Source: Chryseobacterium sp. CH25
GTDB lineage: Bacteria > Bacteroidota > Bacteroidia > Flavobacteriales > Weeksellaceae
Direction: 5' to 3'
Length of the DNA stretch: 64,000 nucleotides
NCBI RefSeq assembly: GCF_004119455.1
Contig: NZ_NRQT01000004.1
Coordinates: forward strand, 248,001-312,000
A program made the position numbers and the translations under genes. Shown piece after piece: positions 54,461 through 64,000 of the stretch (positions within the stretch are counted from its first letter, which is position 1; each line of letters starts with the position of its first letter). The notes beneath the pieces were generated by a model, which saw nothing but the letters and a program-made list of their open reading frames with translations, was not told the origin of the DNA and searched no databases.

Positions 54461-54496
54461 ATAACAAAGGTTCAGCATACGCTGAACCTTTGTTAT
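54461..54496. terminator. Bidirectional terminator between the HTH gene and hsdS
   Basis: ATAACAAAGGTTCAGC and GCTGAACCTTTGTTAT form a perfect 16-pair stem. The stop codon of hsdS lies within the right arm. Confidence 0.85.
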
Positions 54497-55818
54497 TTCT
54501 TCTTTACTTCTTTCTTCAGTTTTAGAATTTCTTCTAAAAGGTCTTTTGCGTCCCCATCTGCTGGAAACTGGGGGACTAATTCTCCTTTGAAAGCTTTGTG
54601 TAAAATGGATTGTGGGAGGCTGTCAATTTTTTGTTTTAAAGTTTTATAGCGTTTTTCTATGATATCTACTTTAGCAAAAAGATCATCGATTTTCGTAACA
54701 ATTTCTTGTTGTTTATTTATAGAAATAACAGGTACTTTTGTTGATTTAATCTTTTTTAGAACAATTCTCTTAATAGCTGTTCCTGTCATTTCACCAATAA
54801 GTTCACTATTCCCCTTTTGTGTCTGGAAATAATACATCAAAAATTTAGAATCTAATTTTTGTTTATTAGTCTTTATTAAACAAACACTAGATAATAAACT
54901 AAATGGTTCATCCAAAGTATTAATTGTTACGTTTCCTGTATTTGCTCCATCTTTAGTTAATAAGACATCACCTATTTCTGGACTACATCTTTTATAAATT
55001 TCATTGTGAAAACTAGAATCAACATAGACAATATTATCTAGTTTCATATATCCATTTCTAATATTTTTTGATGTAATATATGGATAAGTATTTTCTTGTT
55101 TAAAGGTGGAAACATTTTTAGGAGAATGGTGTGCTCCATCTTGAATCTTTAAAGTTAATTGATTAAGTTCTTCAAAATAATGTAATTTTTTGTATGAACT
55201 ATCTAAAACTTTTTGTCGAAAATCTTTAAGCAATTGAGGAATAAGCTCTGAAGTCTTTTTTATCGCTTCATGCTGGGCAAATAAATTATCTAACTTTTCT
55301 ACAATACGTTCTTGTTCTGGTAATGGAGGAAGTGGGATAAGAAACTGTTTTAGATGAATAATATTAAAGCCTGGTTGCGCTGTTCTACTACTTTTACTCC
55401 ACATTAATTTATAAAAATCAGGTGATAAAAAATAATATAAGATCCACTTATTAGAAACTAATTTGCTATTTATAGAAACTTTACCAACTGAAGAAGTGGT
55501 ATTAGCTTTTGAAATGTAATCTGGAACTATACAACATTTACCTATAGTTGCTCCTGTTTTTGCAATTAATATATCACCTGGTAATAATTCACTTTTTAAA
55601 TTCTTATTGTGTATTTCCTCAGAAATGTATACTAATTTATCTGGTTTAAAGTTACCCCATCCTATATCACTTACTCGTATATATGGAATTCCATTTTCTT
55701 TATAGTGTAAAGGTTTTATTTGACCATGATCACCATCCCCAATCGCGTAATATTTATTCTCGCCGAGTTTTTCTAGTTCAACTAGCACCCAATTTTTGGG
55801 TATTTTATTTTCCATCAA
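54493..55818 (-). CDS. hsdS: Type I restriction-modification specificity subunit HsdS
   Basis: 441 residues with two target-recognition domains separated by central conserved helices, the HsdS layout: first TRD begins PKNWVLVELEKLGE and ends LPPLPEQERIVEKLDNLF; second starts after LHYFEELNQLTLKIQDGAHHS and ends in ISINKQQEIVTKIDDLFAKV. HsdS chooses the DNA target (two half-sites, one per TRD). The start overlaps hsdM by 14 bp, showing coupled translation. The target cannot be read from sequence. Confidence 0.93.
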   Translation of the reverse strand: MMENKIPKNWVLVELEKLGENKYYAIGDGDHGQIKPLHYKENGIPYIRVSDIGWGNFKPDKLVYISEEIHNKNLKSELLPGDILIAKTGATIGKCCIVPDYISKANTTSSVGKVSINSKLVSNKWILYYFLSPDFYKLMWSKSSRTAQPGFNIIHLKQFLIPLPPLPEQERIVEKLDNLFAQHEAIKKTSELIPQLLKDFRQKVLDSSYKKLHYFEELNQLTLKIQDGAHHSPKNVSTFKQENTYPYITSKNIRNGYMKLDNIVYVDSSFHNEIYKRCSPEIGDVLLTKDGANTGNVTINTLDEPFSLLSSVCLIKTNKQKLDSKFLMYYFQTQKGNSELIGEMTGTAIKRIVLKKIKSTKVPVISINKQQEIVTKIDDLFAKVDIIEKRYKTLKQKIDSLPQSILHKAFKGELVPQFPADGDAKDLLEEILKLKKEVKKK

Positions 55819-57274
55819 CTAATTCATTAATCAATTTTTGCAATTCTGTCTGTATAAATAAAAGTTCTTTAAAAGCATTATTAGCAATATCTAATGGTTC
55901 ACCTATATCAGATGATTTAATAAAACTTTCATCAGCAATCAATCCTAAGTCTAAAGAATCATTTTTCTTTGCAATTTCTTCACGAGAAATACATTGCCAG
56001 CGTTCATCTTTTATCTGCTTTCTTTTTTCTTCATCTATTGCTCCTTCATACTCTTTTACAACGTTTTCAGCTGTTAATCCTCCGGTATAAGCTGTGATAA
56101 AATCTTCAAATGCTTTTTCTGTAAAAGGTGTTCTTTTTCCAAAGTTTGGCATATTGGTTCTCATATCATAGTACCATACATTTTTGGTATTTCCTTCTTC
56201 TTTTTTTCCTCTTGTAAAGAAAAGAACATTGGTTTTTACACCTGCAGCATAGAAAATACCTGTTGGTAAACGCAAAATAGTATGCAGATTGCATTTTTCC
56301 ATCAAATCTTTTCGGATGCGTTGTCCATCACCATCTTCAAACAGAACGTTATCTGGTAATACTACAGCAGCACGACCAGTTCCATCTGTAATAAGACTTC
56401 TGTAAATATGCTGTAAAAAATTAAGCTGTTTGTTACTGGATATATATTTTAAATCTGTTCTGGTAGGTTTTTCTCCTCCTTTCTTTGTGCCAAACGGAGG
56501 GTTTGCTAATACACCATTAAAACCTTTTAGAGTTTCACCTAAGCTGGTTAAGGTATCTCCTAAAAGAATATTGCTTTCCATTTGGTGTAATCTGGCGTTC
56601 ATTAGAGCCAAACGATGGGCATCAGCAACAAGTTCTACTCCTGAAAAGGCTTCTTCTTCCTGAAATTTTATCTTCTCAGAAGACAGAACGTAACGGTAAT
56701 CGTATTTTTCTTTCAAATAATGGTCAGCAGAAATCATAAATCCAAATGTTCCGCAGGCAGGATCATTCCATCTTTCTCCTAACTTAGGAGCCATTAGTTT
56801 TACCATTACATTAATTAATGGACGTGGGGTAAAATATTGTCCCGCGCCACTTTTCTTTTCACCTGCATTTTTTTCCAATAAACTTTCGTAGATATCTCCC
56901 ATTACATCACGGTCAGATTCTTCATACCAATCAAGCTTATCGATAGCCTGAACGAGAGTATTAAAGTTTACAGGTTTAGTAAGCGTAGTAGAAGCATTAG
57001 TATAGATATCTTTGATAGATGGACTGTCTGTTTTGCTACTTACATTAGCTAAAAAATCACGGTATAATCTAAAAGCTTCTACATTATCTGTTTCCTCTAC
57101 AAATTTACTCCATCTGTACTCTTCAGGGATTTGATCTGAAAATCCTTTTACCTCAGATAATTTAAGGAAAAGGATAAAAGTAAGTTCATTAAGATACTGG
57201 TGGTAGGTTACGCCGTCATCGCGCAACACATTACATAAGTTCCAAAGTTTATTGGCTATTTCTTGTGCGCTCAT
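55805..57274 (-). CDS. hsdM: Type I restriction-modification DNA methyltransferase HsdM
   Basis: 489 residues. N-terminal helical HsdM_N domain, then the adenine methyltransferase: SAM motif I NDPACGTFGFM (about residue 172) and catalytic motif IV LANPPFG (about 258), which together methylate adenine N6. A segment FFTRGKKEEGNTKNVWYYDM follows. With HsdS it forms the methylase, and with HsdR the restriction complex. Located nine bases after hsdR, same strand. Confidence 0.96.
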   Translation of the reverse strand: MSAQEIANKLWNLCNVLRDDGVTYHQYLNELTFILFLKLSEVKGFSDQIPEEYRWSKFVEETDNVEAFRLYRDFLANVSSKTDSPSIKDIYTNASTTLTKPVNFNTLVQAIDKLDWYEESDRDVMGDIYESLLEKNAGEKKSGAGQYFTPRPLINVMVKLMAPKLGERWNDPACGTFGFMISADHYLKEKYDYRYVLSSEKIKFQEEEAFSGVELVADAHRLALMNARLHQMESNILLGDTLTSLGETLKGFNGVLANPPFGTKKGGEKPTRTDLKYISSNKQLNFLQHIYRSLITDGTGRAAVVLPDNVLFEDGDGQRIRKDLMEKCNLHTILRLPTGIFYAAGVKTNVLFFTRGKKEEGNTKNVWYYDMRTNMPNFGKRTPFTEKAFEDFITAYTGGLTAENVVKEYEGAIDEEKRKQIKDERWQCISREEIAKKNDSLDLGLIADESFIKSSDIGEPLDIANNAFKELLFIQTELQKLINELVDGK

Positions 57275-57283
57275 TTTACATCT

Positions 57284-60200
57284 CTATGCTGAATACAATT
57301 CGTTATTCAGCTCTGTTATCAATTCTTCTAATTCGTTATTAAATATCTTATTTAGCCTTGTAAAACCTCCTTCATCTACAAAAGGTCTTAAGTCCAAGTC
57401 CTGTTTTGTAAGAATGGTTTCTGCTATCAACTGCTTTTCAAAACGGTCTATCCATCTTAATTGTACAGCAGTCCACTGATGTTTTGATTTTAACTTGCTA
57501 ATGGCTCTCTGAACACGTTCCTGAGGGGTAATTAGGTCAACTCCCATAGAAAGTGTTCTGATATAAGCTATAATATCGGCTGCAATATCCACATTTTTTG
57601 TGGATTTCCAAGCGGTATTTAGAGAAGTTTCATTAAAACCTTTTTCATCTAAAAGTAACTTTAATTCTTTTAATGACTTACGGTCTAGCTCCTGAGGTTT
57701 GTTGCAAATTATATTGATTGCTGTAATCGTATTGCTGTTTTCCTGAAGGAATTTTTTGAATCCTTCTATATAATCTTCAGGTCTATCAGCATTTCCATAT
57801 CCACGAGTAACTTCCATTACAGAATCTTCGTGTGTAGAAACAAATTGAGAATATTTCTTGTATACCTTTGTATCAAGATAATTCCAAAGCGAGCTTAATT
57901 GCTCTACTGTATTTTTTATTTCTGAGCTGGTTGTATTTTTCAAAGATTGTATCAATCCTTCAATAGTATTTCCATCTGTATGATAAGAAATATGTTCTTT
58001 TTGTTCAGCCGTTAGGTTTCTGGACTTTCGTTGCAATTTTGCAATGATTTGTTCAACCTGTTTATATAAACGCTGCTCATCAGAAATTCTCTCAGTTTCT
58101 TCTACCAGTTGTTGGAAGGTATAAGAAGGATTTCCTACGGTCTGTATCTGAGTATAATCTTTAAGTGCTTCGTATAATCGAACTGCGTCAAATATTTTAA
58201 AAGATTCTTTTCCTATTTCACGGCAAAGACGTGTTGCTCTTCCCAGCATTTGCTCATACAATATACGGGAACGTACACGACGCATAAATACGACATTACA
58301 TATAGAAGGAACATCAATTCCGGTAGTTAATAAATCTACCGTAACAACAATATTAGGATACCTTTCATTCTTAAAATCTCTGGTTAATTGCGCATTATCA
58401 TAAACACTACCCGTAATTTTCTGAATAGCTTTTTCATGAACATCAACGCCAATTTTTTCAAACTCTTCACCCAGCATATTGATTATGGTATCTGCATGAC
58501 TATCTCTTGCTGCGAAGATGATTGTTTTCTCATTACCTTCAGGATCTAAATGTTTAACAAGTTCCTGAACTACCGCTCTGTTGAAATTATCATTAAGAAC
58601 CTGTTTATTAAAATGTTCTACATCAAACTTCAATTCATCTTCCAGTTCATCCAAATCTGTTATTTCTCCGGTTTCACCATCATATACCTGAGGCTTTTCT
58701 CCTTTTTCCCATGTAATTCCTTCGGTATTAAGATAAGTTTTAATATTAAATGGAGGTTCATGATCTACCAGATTGCCGTCTATTACAGCTCTTCGATAAG
58801 AGTAATTATAAACAGATTCTCCAAAAATTTCTGTTGTATGAAGAGCTGGCGTAGCAGTCATTCCTATTTTAAAAGCATCAAAATAATCGAGGACTTTACG
58901 ATATTGTGCCACATAATCATCTTCATTTCGGATACCAAAATCATCTTCATTCATTTCTTTATCCAACTGGTAACCACGGTGTGCCTCATCCACAATGATA
59001 CAATCGTAAGTGTCCACAGTTAATGGTTCTCCTTCATTATAGAAGAGCCTTTTTACCATACTCTGAACGGTGGCAAAATGGAGGCGGGATCCCGAGTCCG
59101 GAATGGTTGTCCCAAGATCATCGAATGGATAAATTCCTCCAAAAGATTGTTGATCTTCAACTTTATTTTCTTTAATGCTATCACGTGCCTGAGTTGCCAG
59201 AAGCTTTCTATCTGTTAAAAATAGAATTCTTTTAAATCTGTTGGCTTTTATTAGTCTATATATTAAACCATTAATAGTTCTGGTTTTTCCTGTTCCTGTA
59301 GCCATGACAAGCAAGGCTCTTTTATCAAAAGGAGATTCAATTATTTTATTCTCCACTGATTGTATGGCTTCTATCTGATAATCACGAAGACTTAATCCGC
59401 TTGGAGAAGCCAAATAGTCATAATCACTTTCTAAAAGTTTTTCGTTTGCTTCTTCAGAATCTCTAGTATATAGTTTTTTTAGACCTTCCGGTGAGTACCA
59501 TCCTTTTAAAGCATATGGACGATTGGTAGATTTTCTTATATCCTGAAACCAAATTCCACTTTTGGTCTTCAGTTGTTCCAGATATTTTTTTCCGTTTGTA
59601 GAATACAGAAATGGAACTTTATAAGTATCCCACTGCCCCAATAAAGTAATTTCAGCTTGCGGATGGATATTTTCTGAGTATACTTTAGACTGCCGAAGGT
59701 TGGTAGAAATATCAGTATTATATTTCTTAGCCTCAACTAAACCGTAGAGTTCAGTACCAATAAATAAAGCATAATCTGCATACTTTCCTCCGCATGGCCA
59801 TTCTGCAATTGCTTTATTTTTTCCTTTTTCGGGTAATGTTTTTTTATTCTTGTAATTAATATTTTCTGTATCACATTCCCATCCGGCAGCTCTCAACTGA
59901 ACGTCTATCAGTTGGATTCTTGTATCAAGCTCGCTTAGATTAATCTTATCAGCATAAAATTGAGCTTTCTCTCTTCTCTTTTTTATACCACTTTCTGAAA
60001 CATTCAGTGATTGAATTTTTAATTCATAGTTTTTTAATTGAATGGTTAATTCATCAACTTTATCTGTTAAGGAGGCTATTTCCTCATCAGATTTATTGGG
60101 CGGTAATTCATAGACAAGGTTTTCAATGGTATCTTCTTCGTAAGTTTCAAAAAACCACTTAGCCAGACTAAATATTTTTTTAAAATAAATAAAGCTTCAT

Positions 60201-60501
60201 CAGATTTATTATAACCATTATGAGAGGCTCTGTTACCTGACTTTCTAACTACATGGAAAATATCAGTTATTGTATCAGGTAAGATCTCATGATTATTCAG
60301 ATACTGTATAGCATCGTGTTGATTTAAATGAGAAATATCTTCTGATTCAAAACCAGCGATTAAACCAACCAGTTTTTCGCAAAATAATCTTGATTTTGAT
60401 ATTGATGAGCTGGCATCTATATAATACAAAGTTTCTGCTAATCTTGCACAATTAAAAAGCTCAGGATAAAGATTCTTTAGAAATAAAAATTTTGATGGCA
60501 T
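57284..60501 (-). pseudogene. hsdR: Type I restriction endonuclease subunit HsdR, frameshifted as read
   Basis: The N-terminal piece 60076-60501 (MPSKFLFLKNLYPELFN) is a DUF4145-like domain that runs off into a wrong frame (WLSGFLKLTKKIPL). One extra A in the seven-base run at about 60175-60181 gives LKKIFSLAKWFFETYEEDTI and joins the 870-residue frame, about 1072 residues in all. The rest has the nuclease-fold PCGGKYADYALFIG, Walker A MATGTGKTRTIN, DEAHRGY box, and TATPALHT. HsdR translocates and cuts unmethylated DNA. Restored length is that of the Bacteroidota EcoAI-like type. Confidence 0.9.
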
Positions 60502-60685
60502 TAGGTGTTTTTAATAGTATAGGTTATCGTCTTTTAAAAAATCACTAGTAAAAGACAAACTTACTAAAAACATACTATAAATAAAACTGTTTCAGGTTGA
60601 AAACACAACTAGGAAGTTGTTTTTCAAAGTTTATTAAAAATTTTAGAACCAAGATTATATAATGATAGATTTTCTATAACGTATT

Positions 60686-61218
60686 TCATATAGCTATAGT
60701 CCTCCTACACATCCACCTCCTCAACCTCCACACCGGCAAATACACAAACACCACAGACAAAATCCCAGCCAGAGTTCCCACAACAACAGCCATTGCGGTA
60801 GCATCCAGCTTATAATCCTTAGAAAAATTATATTGCCCTAAGAAAAGCATAGCTAATACCAGAGAACAGGTAATCACGCCATGCAGAATACTCAGCTTGG
60901 TCATTAATTTTTTAATATTTAACTGTTCATCTACGGTAAACTCAATGGCGCCTTGTCCTGCAGCATCAGTTACTCTTTTGATGATATCAATGGTGAGGAC
61001 AACGGGAAGAAATAGGGCCATGGGTAGGGTAAGGCGGGCCAGATTCTGCTCGCCGGAGAAAAATGGGTGTAGCCTAATTCTTTGAAGCTGGCATAGGCGA
61101 TGATGAAATTGAAAAATACATTCGGAAGGACATAGTAGATTGTACGCTTGATGAGAAAGCGTTTAAGGGTAGTTTTTTTGAGCTTTTTGGGCGGCTTCGG
61201 CTTAAATTTCAATTTCAT
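60686..61218 (-). pseudogene. Small membrane protein of the condensation-domain cluster, frameshifted as read
   Basis: ATG 61218 overlaps the stop of the preceding gene (ATGA). The frame reads MKLKFKPKPPKKLKKTTLKR, then a helix FNFIIAYASFKELGYTHF, and then goes wrong. One extra T in the five-base run at 61059-61063 gives YTHFFSGEQNLARLTLPMAL and joins three more helices, 177 residues in all. Basic N-terminus and three to four membrane segments; no known family. Coupled to the two condensation-domain genes. Confidence 0.65.
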
Positions 61219-62465
61219 GAGGTGGTCATTAGCGCTATGGCTTTCTCTTTTATTTTGGCGGCTTCCGCTTTGGGAAGGAAGTCTTCGTTGGACAAAAATA
61301 TAAAATCCATCTGATGGTTGTACGTACTCGTCACCAAAGTATTTGAGTTCAGCCATGGGAATGCCACTGTAGGGCTGAAAATAGTATCGATGCTGAAGTT
61401 TTTGTACTCGTTCGGGATGTTGATCCTGCCCATATTGGATAAGGTTACATCATGGCCGCCATTGCTTGATTTAAGCATGGAGATCATACGGTCAACAATC
61501 GGGTGCATCTGTTCACCCATCCACAGCAGTTCGCGGGCTTCCATTTTTCCTATTTTCTGAACTAGGTCTTCTTTAATTTGCTTGGCATTGTTCAACAGAT
61601 CGGAACTTCCTTTTTTAATCGCAAGGTCAACGGTTGGAGCAAAAGCAAATAAATGATCTTCTTTGATCTCCGGAATAAAATGACGCACGTCTACCGGGCT
61701 GATGACTTTCCCTTTGGCTTCTTTTCCTTTTACTTCCTGGAAAGCCTGCATAAACGCAGAACATAATAAAGCATGTACGGAGATTCCATTGGCTTTACAT
61801 CTTTCAGTGATCTGAGAAGTGGTTGCCGGATCCAGTTTTTGGTGGAGAACATAGTCTTTTCCAAGGTTTCTCTTTTTGCTTTTCTGCTGTAGCATAAAGA
61901 AGAAACGGGCAAAGGTCAGATAAAGTCTGGCTTTGAATTTCTTACTTTTTACATTAAAGTTGGAAGGGAGAAATTCATCTACTGAAGTGAAAGCCTCATA
62001 AGGTTCTAATTCCAAAGCTGGGTTATCTAAAAGCTGAAGAAGTTCCTTCATTAAGGTCACTCCGGTTGTCCCGTCTGAAATGCAATGAGGGATGGCCCAA
62101 AAGACTTCAGAAAAATCCTGTCCTCTTACCCAGACTACACGGGCTAGTGGTGTTTTCTCTTCCTCAAATAAGATTTTCCACTCTTTTTGAGATTCTGTCA
62201 GCCAGTCCTGGTCTGTTTTTCTTTCTACGATGCGGAGTGGGATAGGAGCAATCTCTTTTTCTTCTATAAAAAAGGGGTATTTCTCACTTGTAGAGTCTAT
62301 CACTACTCTTAGCAACGCATGTTTCTGCTGGATTTTTTCCAGAGCAGTTTTAAAATTCTGCTCCGGAATTTCTCCTTTTATTTTGGCTGCAAATACACAG
62401 TTTACGGGCGTTTCGGGATCTACATACATGATCCTTTCCACCATCATTAGTTTTCTTTTGATCAT
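61215..62465 (-). CDS. Condensation-domain (HxxxDG) acyltransferase-like protein
   Basis: 416 residues of the chloramphenicol-acetyltransferase/condensation superfamily. The catalytic motif is PHCISDG (about residue 128), and DFLPSNFNVKSKKFK and ALLCSAFMQAFQEVK follow in the usual places; the DFGW-like motif appears as SNMGRINIP. Such proteins transfer acyl groups (as in PapA5 or polyketide-associated acyltransferases) or join peptides. It overlaps the next gene by four bases. Substrates are likely the products of the nearby glycosyltransferase. Confidence 0.82.
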   Translation of the reverse strand: MIKRKLMMVERIMYVDPETPVNCVFAAKIKGEIPEQNFKTALEKIQQKHALLRVVIDSTSEKYPFFIEEKEIAPIPLRIVERKTDQDWLTESQKEWKILFEEEKTPLARVVWVRGQDFSEVFWAIPHCISDGTTGVTLMKELLQLLDNPALELEPYEAFTSVDEFLPSNFNVKSKKFKARLYLTFARFFFMLQQKSKKRNLGKDYVLHQKLDPATTSQITERCKANGISVHALLCSAFMQAFQEVKGKEAKGKVISPVDVRHFIPEIKEDHLFAFAPTVDLAIKKGSSDLLNNAKQIKEDLVQKIGKMEARELLWMGEQMHPIVDRMISMLKSSNGGHDVTLSNMGRINIPNEYKNFSIDTIFSPTVAFPWLNSNTLVTSTYNHQMDFIFLSNEDFLPKAEAAKIKEKAIALMTTS

Positions 62466-63733
62466 GATACAGCGATATATTCCAGTTGGGTTTTAATGAT
62501 CTTCATGATTTCATCACGGATGGCAAGGGCATCGGTATACGGTAAATATCCTTCACTTCCTACAAATGAAAAATCCATTTTTCCACGGTAAGTAGAAACT
62601 ATCAGTGTGGTGGTATTACCCAGCGGACCAATTACGGACGGACTGAAAATAGTATCTACACTAAATTCTTTATACTCATGAGGAATCTGAATGCGTCCCA
62701 GATTGGAAAACATGCAGTCATTAGACGATTTTCCATTCTTCAAAAGCTTGGTGAAATTATTCAGTGCATCGTGTCCGGATTCCATCACCATCATGGTAAT
62801 ATAAGGGTCCAGCTTAGAGGTTTTACGCTCTACAGAAGCCTGCATCGTATGTAAATTCTCTATAAAGCTCAGCTTTTCATTGGCAGAAACCACAATCATC
62901 AGTCCAAAAGCAAAAATATGATCGTTCTTCACCTGGGTAGCAAAACGTCTGATATCTACAGGGCAAGACACCTTATTGAAAGCTCCGGTTCCTTTTATTT
63001 TCTTGAAAGCCTGAAGCAATGCGGCACTTAAGAACGTGTTCACGGTAGCGCCATTGGATTTGCAATAGGAAATCAGTTGTTGGCTTACGGTTTCATCTAC
63101 TTTCCAACTGATTAAATAATCATTTTGACGGTCAATAGATTTTTTACCGGTAGGAATAACCTTAATGGCTGTAGCTGCTAACCTTCCGATGAATTTGGCT
63201 TTTAATTTTTGCTTCCGGCTGTTTAAAATATTCGCCGGAACTACATCCTGAATGCCTAAAATAGGGTTTTCTATCCCAATATCGGCTTTTGGATTATCCA
63301 ATACTTTTAAAAACTCATAAAGGAAGGCCATTGCAGAACCACCATCACATAAACAATGGTGGAACGCAAATAGCATGTCAGAAACGTCTTCCCCCTTGAT
63401 CCAGACAAACCGGATAAGAGGCAATTTTTTAGGATCGAATAAAGTAGTCCATTCCCTTTTGGATTCTTCCTGCCACTGATCTTCTCCTTTTCTGGCAATA
63501 ATTCGTACCGGAATGGAGATCGGGTTTTCAGGAACATCAAACCAGGGGATATTTTTATCATCGTGAGCAATAAGCGCTCTTAACCACGGATGTTTTTGCT
63601 GGATCTGAGCCAAAGCCTGCTGGATATCCTTTAATGTAAAGGTTCCTCTGAGCCTGAAAGGGATCACCGCATTGAACGGTTCTGTTCCGTCTCCCAGTAA
63701 CATTCGTTCGCCAAATAACAATCTTCTTTTCAT
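62462..63733 (-). CDS. Condensation-domain (HxxxDG) acyltransferase-like protein, second copy
   Basis: 423 residues, the same family as the neighbour, with HHCLCDG as catalytic motif (about residue 128), MLLGDGTEPFNAVIPF in the N-terminal region and CMFSNLGRIQIP later. The N-terminal repeats (QALAQIQQKHPWLRALI) match the first domain of CAT-like proteins. Two tandem copies, the upstream one four bases after the glycosyltransferase stop, suggest two acyl transfers onto one molecule. Confidence 0.82.
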   Translation of the reverse strand: MKRRLLFGERMLLGDGTEPFNAVIPFRLRGTFTLKDIQQALAQIQQKHPWLRALIAHDDKNIPWFDVPENPISIPVRIIARKGEDQWQEESKREWTTLFDPKKLPLIRFVWIKGEDVSDMLFAFHHCLCDGGSAMAFLYEFLKVLDNPKADIGIENPILGIQDVVPANILNSRKQKLKAKFIGRLAATAIKVIPTGKKSIDRQNDYLISWKVDETVSQQLISYCKSNGATVNTFLSAALLQAFKKIKGTGAFNKVSCPVDIRRFATQVKNDHIFAFGLMIVVSANEKLSFIENLHTMQASVERKTSKLDPYITMMVMESGHDALNNFTKLLKNGKSSNDCMFSNLGRIQIPHEYKEFSVDTIFSPSVIGPLGNTTTLIVSTYRGKMDFSFVGSEGYLPYTDALAIRDEIMKIIKTQLEYIAVS

Positions 63734-63736
63734 AGG

Positions 63737-64000
63737 CTATACAGACGCTAATGTGGAATGTTCCTGCACAAAATTTTCTAACAATTCTACCGCTTTATCA
63801 TTACCTCCGGCAAGATTGAATGTATTTTGAACCTCTTGAGCAGCAGCTCTGTATTTAGGATTTTCCAGTAATTCAAAAACGGTTTCACGAAGCGCTTCTA
63901 CACGAAGTCTCTTGTATCGGATGCTGATTCCGCAACCTGCCTGCTCAATTAATTTCGCAATATGGAAATGATCATAAGCGATAGGCGTTATCAACATTGG
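63737..64000 (-). CDS. C-terminal part of a glycosyltransferase (UDP-glycosyltransferase/MGT-like, cut by window edge)
   Basis: Only the last 87 residues are visible. They show PMLITPIAYDHFHIAKLIEQAGCG, the C-terminal nucleotide-sugar site of GT1 enzymes in its usual spacing (P-x-I-x-x-x-x-D-x-x-x-N/H-A-x-x-x-x-x-x-G-x-G), and a helix pattern ELLENPKYRAAAQEVQ. The frame continues past the right edge. It is three bases from the next gene, so it is part of the same operon. The sugar and acceptor are unknown. Confidence 0.75.
   Translation of the reverse strand, partial: PMLITPIAYDHFHIAKLIEQAGCGISIRYKRLRVEALRETVFELLENPKYRAAAQEVQNTFNLAGGNDKAVELLENFVQEHSTLASV

Noticed and set aside
1..64000. tRNA, rRNA, prophage, integrase or transposase genes
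   Set aside because: None was seen on either strand; I could not run a dedicated search.

Overview
The window looks like a chromosomal segment of a flavobacterium close to Chryseobacterium (Bacteroidota, Weeksellaceae). The DNA is AT-rich. Several start regions carry the Bacteroidota -7 box TAnnTTTG. Gene content fits this group: a TonB-dependent receptor with an N-terminal carboxypeptidase-regulatory-like domain, many AraC-type regulators, short lipoproteins with LxSC lipoboxes, and several dispersed intergenic repeat families. No rRNA, tRNA, CRISPR array, prophage or transposase was recognised.

Layout. 1-10.1 kb: housekeeping genes (patatin-like lipase, CorA, FabH-like synthase, thioredoxin-fold protein, TPR/AraC regulator, PruA), with a candidate structured small RNA at 7.65-7.9 kb. 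10.5-22.5 kb: a complete urease locus, ureABC, an outer-membrane barrel gene, ureEFGD, a NicO-like metal permease, a urea channel, a TonB-dependent receptor and an AraC regulator. Together these would import urea and nickel, mature the enzyme and hydrolyse urea. 22.5-31.5 kb: a serine hydrolase, an Xaa-Pro aminopeptidase, a Crp regulator with two oxidoreductases, a siderophore-interacting protein with an AraC regulator, and a LysE exporter.

31.7-39.4 kb is the most unusual part. It is an R-body (refractile body, Reb) locus with four nearly identical 88-residue RebB proteins, a divergent 71-residue RebB, a RebB-like 83-residue protein and four companion genes of unknown function. It faces a four-gene operon encoding an unknown protein, a multipass membrane protein, a histidine kinase and a LuxR-type response regulator. 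R-bodies are coiled protein ribbons that can unroll explosively; in Caedibacter they are linked to killing of paramecia.

39.8-47.9 kb: an XRE regulator with membrane segments, a serine hydrolase, and small secreted or lipoprotein genes (one with WG-like repeats, one with YD-like repeats), with two tandem arrays of a MITE-like element. 47.9-60.5 kb: an acyltransferase, then a restriction island (McrBC, then type I HsdR-HsdM-HsdS with a small HTH gene next to it). 60.7-64 kb: a coupled cluster of a glycosyltransferase, two condensation-domain (HxxxDG) acyltransferase-like proteins and a small membrane protein.

An important property of this sequence is that at least nine genes are broken by what looks like one missing A or T: patatin, fabH, the TPR/AraC regulator, ureA, the kinase-linked membrane protein, a reb-locus gene, a lipoprotein, hsdR and the 60.7 kb membrane protein. 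Restoring one base gives a full-length product in every case, and in two cases also restores an ATGA overlap with the neighbouring gene. The uniform direction (always a deletion, always in an A/T run) points to under-called bases in the assembly rather than nine real pseudogenes. These genes are typed as pseudogene because they are broken as read, but they are probably intact in the organism.
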